Of a stretch of 64,000 nt of DNA, positions 61,060-64,000 are shown one piece after another. The first letter of the stretch is position 1, and every line of letters starts with the position of its first letter. A model generated the notes under the pieces. It was not told where the DNA came from, ran no database searches, and saw only the letters and a list, made by a program, of their open reading frames with translations. Source of the DNA: BOKV01 sp041987205 (GTDB lineage Bacteria > Pseudomonadota > Alphaproteobacteria > Rhizobiales > Rhizobiaceae); assembly GCA_041987205.1 (NCBI GenBank), contig JBHIWX010000003.1, positions 1 through 64,000 on the forward strand, written 5' to 3'. The translations under genes and the position numbers were made by a program.

Positions 61060-61779
61060 ATGGCCGATATCTACGATCCGCAATTCGTCAAGGGCGTGTT
61101 CGACCGGTGCGGCCGGAACTATCGCTGGTGGAGCCTCGTCGCGTCTTTCGGCTTTGTGGCGCTGTGGCGCCGGCAATGCGTCGCCGCGCTGCCGCCCTTT
61201 CCCAATGACGCGCCGCATGGCGTCGACATGATGGCAGGCACCGGCGAGGTCTGGGGCCCGCTGCTCGCCCGTCATCCGCAGATCGCCTCGGTCACGGCGA
61301 TCGACATATCGACCGAGATGCACCTCCAGGCGGTCGAGCGCCTGCACGCGGCGCGCAGCGACCGCATCCGCCATCTCGAACTCGATGCGCTGAAAAACGA
61401 GTTGCCGGCCGGCACGGCCGACTTCCTGATCTCCACCTTCGGCATGAAGACCTTCAATGCCGATCAGCATGCCCGCTTCGCCGCCGAGGTCGCCCGCGTG
61501 CTCAAGCCCGGCGGCGTGTTCTCGATCATCGAGGCGTCCGACCCGAAGGGCTGGACGCTGCGCCCGCTCTATCTGTTCTATCTCGGCAAGGTCCTGCCGA
61601 TGATCGAACGACTGTTCCTGCGCGGCGCGGAGGATTTCGCCATGCTGGAGCCCTATGCGCGCGGCTTCGGCGATTGCTCCGGCATCGCGAAAGCGCTTGA
61701 AGCCAATGGGCTGGAGGTGACGTTCCGTCGCCATTTCTTTGGCTGCGCGACGAGCGTTTCCGGCCGCAAGCCGGGCTGA
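61060..61779 (+). CDS. Class I SAM-dependent methyltransferase (UbiE-like)
   Basis: 239-residue methyltransferase. The SAM-binding motif I is VDMMAGTGEVWGPL, motif II is VTAIDISTEMHLQAVE, post-II FLISTFGMKTFN and LKPGGVFSIIEASDPKGW. The overall shape is that of ubiquinone/menaquinone methyltransferases, including a C-terminal FFGCATSVSGRK. GGGGACGCG directly precedes the ATG at 61060. Function unassigned. It is the only plus-strand gene within the liu region. Confidence 0.9.
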   Translation: MADIYDPQFVKGVFDRCGRNYRWWSLVASFGFVALWRRQCVAALPPFPNDAPHGVDMMAGTGEVWGPLLARHPQIASVTAIDISTEMHLQAVERLHAARSDRIRHLELDALKNELPAGTADFLISTFGMKTFNADQHARFAAEVARVLKPGGVFSIIEASDPKGWTLRPLYLFYLGKVLPMIERLFLRGAEDFAMLEPYARGFGDCSGIAKALEANGLEVTFRRHFFGCATSVSGRKPG

Positions 61780-61784
61780 GAACC

Positions 61785-62324
61785 TCATCGGCCCGCTCCA
61801 TCGGCAATGCCCAGCGCGGCGATCTCGCGCTCGTGCAGTTCGGCAGCTTGGTCGTCGAAGCAGCAGAAGATGATGGTCGCCGGCAGGTCATGGTCCGCCA
61901 GATGATCGGCCACTGTTCGCACCGCGATCTTCGCAGCCTGTTCCTTCGGATAGCCGTAGATGCCGGTCGAGATCGACGGGAAGGCAACGGATTTCAGGCC
62001 ATGGTCGCGAGCCAGTTCGAGGCTTCGGCGATAGCAGGAGGCAAGCAGTTCTGGCTCTCCTTTCTCGCCGCCATGCCAGATCGGTCCGACCGTGTGGATG
62101 ACATGGCGCGCCGGCAGGCGGTGGCCTTTCGTGATCTTGGCATCTCCCGTCGCACAACCGCCGAGCACGCGGCATTCGGCCAGCAGTTCCGGCCCCGCCG
62201 CGCGATGGATCGCCCCGTCGACTCCGCCGCCGCCAAGCAGCGAAGCGTTCGCCGCGTTGACGATGGCGTCGACCTCGAGCATGGTGATGTCGGCCGTGAC
62301 GACGGAGAGGCGCTGTTCAGTCAT
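61785..62324 (-). CDS. Macro-domain O-acetyl-ADP-ribose deacetylase (YmdB type)
   Basis: 179-residue single macro domain. Landmarks: ITMLEVDAIVNAANASLLGGGGVDGAIHRAAG (ADP-ribose pocket and catalytic Asp), GDAKITKGHRLPARHVIHTVGP, and STGIYGYPKEQAAKIA. Known relatives deacetylate O-acetyl-ADP-ribose or remove ADP-ribose from proteins. The ATG at 62324 gives the usual start (MTEQRLSVVTADIT). In the gap between MBL-fold and methyltransferase genes. Confidence 0.93.
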   Translation of the reverse strand: MTEQRLSVVTADITMLEVDAIVNAANASLLGGGGVDGAIHRAAGPELLAECRVLGGCATGDAKITKGHRLPARHVIHTVGPIWHGGEKGEPELLASCYRRSLELARDHGLKSVAFPSISTGIYGYPKEQAAKIAVRTVADHLADHDLPATIIFCCFDDQAAELHEREIAALGIADGAGR

Positions 62325-62346
62325 GCCTGTTTTCCAAACCGCCTCT

Positions 62347-63162
62347 TCACCCATCCGTGGCACCAATGGCGGCGAGATAACGCGCGGCGGAGCGCTCGAT
62401 GGCGCCCTTGCCGTCCGCCATGACACTCCTGCCGTCGAACGCTCCGTGGATCACTTCGAATTCGCAATCGGCGACGCTATCCACGATCCGCCGGATCGCC
62501 GCCGCGCCGAGCGGGATGAGGTTGGGATAGCTGTACATGAAGCTGACATGCCTGCGGTCCGGGACGACCTGAATCGTGTCGCCCGACATCAGCGCGCCAC
62601 GCCCTTCGGCGAGCCAGGGACAGTGAAGCACCGAGGCCCCGTCGAAATGGCCGCCACAGCGGATCATCATTGCATCGCCAATGGCGAGGCGCTCGCCCTG
62701 CCACAGATTCACGGCCGGACCCGTACGCCGGATCCATGAGCCGTCATCGGCATGAATGTGGATCGGCGCGCCGCCAAAGGCCGTGCTCCATTCCAGCATC
62801 GAGGAATAATAGTGTGGGTGCGAGATCGCGATGGCCGAGATTCCGCCGAGCGACTCGATGCGCTCGATGGTTTCACGGTCGATCAGGCTCAGGCAGTCCC
62901 AGAGAATGTTTCCCGTTTCGTGGCGGATCAGGAAGGCGCGCTGGCCGATGCCAAAATGCGGCGCGATGCGCAGGCTGTGCAGGCCGGGTTCATGCTCCTC
63001 CCAGACGATGCGGTGGTCGCGCGCCAGCGATTCCATCGTCGTCCAGCGCTGGCCCTGTTCAGGCACAAATTGCCGCTCGTCCTCGCAGATGGCGCAGGAG
63101 GCGGGCGGCTCGGCGCTTTCGGTGTGCTGGCTGCCGCAGGTGACGCACATGAAAACCGGCAT
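62347..63162 (-). CDS. MBL-fold metallo-hydrolase with N-terminal zinc-ribbon-like motif
   Basis: 271 residues. The N-terminus (MPVFMCVTCGSQH...CAIC) has two CxxC pairs, like a rubredoxin/zinc-ribbon knuckle. The beta-lactamase fold is recognisable, with SHPHYYSSMLEW, CGGHFDGASVLHC and LMSGDTIQV. The canonical HxHxDH is altered to HPHYYS: the Asp-His pair is missing, so only one metal site may be intact. Function unknown. The liuB stop lies three bases upstream; likely cotranscribed. Confidence 0.9.
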   Translation of the reverse strand: MPVFMCVTCGSQHTESAEPPASCAICEDERQFVPEQGQRWTTMESLARDHRIVWEEHEPGLHSLRIAPHFGIGQRAFLIRHETGNILWDCLSLIDRETIERIESLGGISAIAISHPHYYSSMLEWSTAFGGAPIHIHADDGSWIRRTGPAVNLWQGERLAIGDAMMIRCGGHFDGASVLHCPWLAEGRGALMSGDTIQVVPDRRHVSFMYSYPNLIPLGAAAIRRIVDSVADCEFEVIHGAFDGRSVMADGKGAIERSAARYLAAIGATDG

Positions 63163-63165
63163 GGC

Positions 63166-64000
63166 TCACATCCTGAACAGGCCGAATTTCGTGTCGGGGA
63201 TCGGCGCGTTGAGCGCGGCCGACAGCGAAAGGGCGAGCACCTGACGCGTCTTGCGCGGGTCGACGATGCCGTCGTCCCACAGCCGCGCGGAGGCATAGAG
63301 CGGGTGCGACTGTTCCTCGAACATTTCCAGTGTCGGGCGCTTGAACTCGGCCTCCTCCTCGGCCGACCATGACCCGCCGGAACGTTCAATGGCGTCGCGC
63401 TTGACGGTCGCCAGCACGCCGGCGGCCTGTTCGCCGCCCATCACCGAGATGCGCGAGTTCGGCCAGGTCCACAGGAAGCGTGGCGAATAGGCCCGGCCCG
63501 CCATGCCGTAATTGCCGGCGCCGAAGGAGCCGCCGACAACAAAAGTGATCTTCGGCACGGCGGTGGTCGCGACCGCCGTGACCAGCTTGGCGCCGTCACG
63601 GGCGATGCCGCCGGTCTCGGCCTTGCGGCCGACCATGAAGCCGGTGATGTTCTGCAGGAAGACCAGCGGGATTTTTCGTTGCGAGCACAGTTCGACGAAA
63701 TGCGCGCCCTTGAGCGCGCTTTCCGAAAACAGCACGCCATTGTTGGCGACGATGCCGACCGGCAGGCCCATGACATGGGCGAAGCCGCAGACCAGCGTCG
63801 TGCCGTAACGCGCCTTGAATTCGTCGAAGCGCGAGCCGTCGACCACTCGGGCGATGACCTCGCGGATGTCGTAGCCGGTTTTCAGATCGCCCGGAACCAC
63901 GCCGAGAATTTCGTCGGGATCGTAGGCCGGCTCTTCCGGCGTCGCCATCTCGACGCCCTGCGGCTTGTTACGGTTGAGGTTGGCTATCGCGCGCCGCGCC
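63166..64000 (-). CDS. liuB: Methylcrotonoyl-CoA carboxylase beta subunit (5' end cut by window)
   Basis: Carboxyltransferase subunit that joins LiuD's biotin carrier. The frame is open to the right edge, and includes ARRAIANLNRNKPQG (bases 63951-63995) and PEEPAYDPDEILGVVPGD, typical of the carboxyltransferase family, then GFAHVMGLPVGIVANNG, ITGFMVGRKAETGGIARDG, SFGAGNYGMAGRAYSP and GGEQAAGVLATVK. About 278 residues are visible, about half of the usual ~535. LiuB is separated from liuD by other genes, not adjacent as in most liu operons. Confidence 0.92.
   Translation of the reverse strand, partial: ARRAIANLNRNKPQGVEMATPEEPAYDPDEILGVVPGDLKTGYDIREVIARVVDGSRFDEFKARYGTTLVCGFAHVMGLPVGIVANNGVLFSESALKGAHFVELCSQRKIPLVFLQNITGFMVGRKAETGGIARDGAKLVTAVATTAVPKITFVVGGSFGAGNYGMAGRAYSPRFLWTWPNSRISVMGGEQAAGVLATVKRDAIERSGGSWSAEEEAEFKRPTLEMFEEQSHPLYASARLWDDGIVDPRKTRQVLALSLSAALNAPIPDTKFGLFRM

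Overview
The window is chromosomal DNA from an alphaproteobacterium, most likely of the order Hyphomicrobiales (Rhizobiales). Evidence: high GC; a gcrA gene with a cluster of GANTC (CcrM) sites; a SAM-II riboswitch before metZ; a GTTC-N7-GTTC SOS box; an alphaproteobacterial Pho regulon order (phoR-pstSCAB-phoU-phoB); and the lptC-lptA-lptB-rpoN-hpf-ptsN block. Almost the whole window is coding. I found 58 protein genes, two of them cut by the window edges. I found no rRNA, tRNA, insertion sequence, prophage or CRISPR array. The genus cannot be named from the sequence alone.

Layout. 1-11.4 kb holds housekeeping and stress genes: dcd (partial), metZ under a SAM-II riboswitch with its own terminator, a CDP-alcohol phosphatidyltransferase, apaG, an RND efflux pair, hslO and argD-argF. 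11.4-12.5 kb holds the cell-cycle regulator gcrA and a long upstream region with six GANTC sites and DnaA-box-like sequences. 12.5-21.4 kb is the phosphate module, with a Pho box between phoR and pstS and a divergent class I PPK2 polyphosphate kinase. 21.4-25.3 kb holds a membrane protein of unknown function, a nitronate monooxygenase with its own operator, and TrkH. 25.5-34.1 kb holds a form II CO-dehydrogenase-like molybdoenzyme (coxS-L-M), a lytic transglycosylase, a paired acyl-CoA dehydrogenase operon and an XdhC-type maturation factor. 34.6-36.9 kb has a MerR regulator and MFS exporter sharing a SoxR-box-like operator, then allA. 37-44 kb holds a thioesterase, a thiol isomerase-like protein, ornithine decarboxylase with a structured leader, SOS-controlled mmcB, a sugar-nucleotide epimerase-like protein, a small secreted protein, an amine oxidase-like flavoprotein and RNase D. 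44.4-50.2 kb is the LPS-transport / sigma-54 / PTS-Ntr block. 50.4-54 kb holds DUF1150-hsp20, a BigR/SqrR-like sulfur sensor and malate synthase G. 54-64 kb is a leucine/isovalerate (liu) degradation set: liuC, liuE, liuD and, after an interruption by a PQQ dehydrogenase, a methyltransferase, a macro-domain protein and an MBL-fold protein, the start-truncated liuB at the right edge.

How it works together. Several modules carry readable control elements: SAM feedback on metZ, PhoB on pstS, LexA on mmcB, a MerR factor on an exporter, and probable CcrM methylation plus DnaA input on gcrA. Leucine catabolism (liu genes) yields acetyl-CoA, and malate synthase lies beside this set, which fits acetyl-CoA assimilation. 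No single new defence or mobile system was found. The most unusual items are the hexapeptide-repeat extension of LptB with a long LptC tail, a promoter placed directly before a terminator upstream of argDF, the dense methylation/DnaA region before gcrA, the SoxR-like box paired with a MerR protein lacking the Fe-S cysteines, and large insertions in the Gcd-like dehydrogenase and RND pump. The first ~115 bases have a base composition that suggests a damaged or misassembled contig end.
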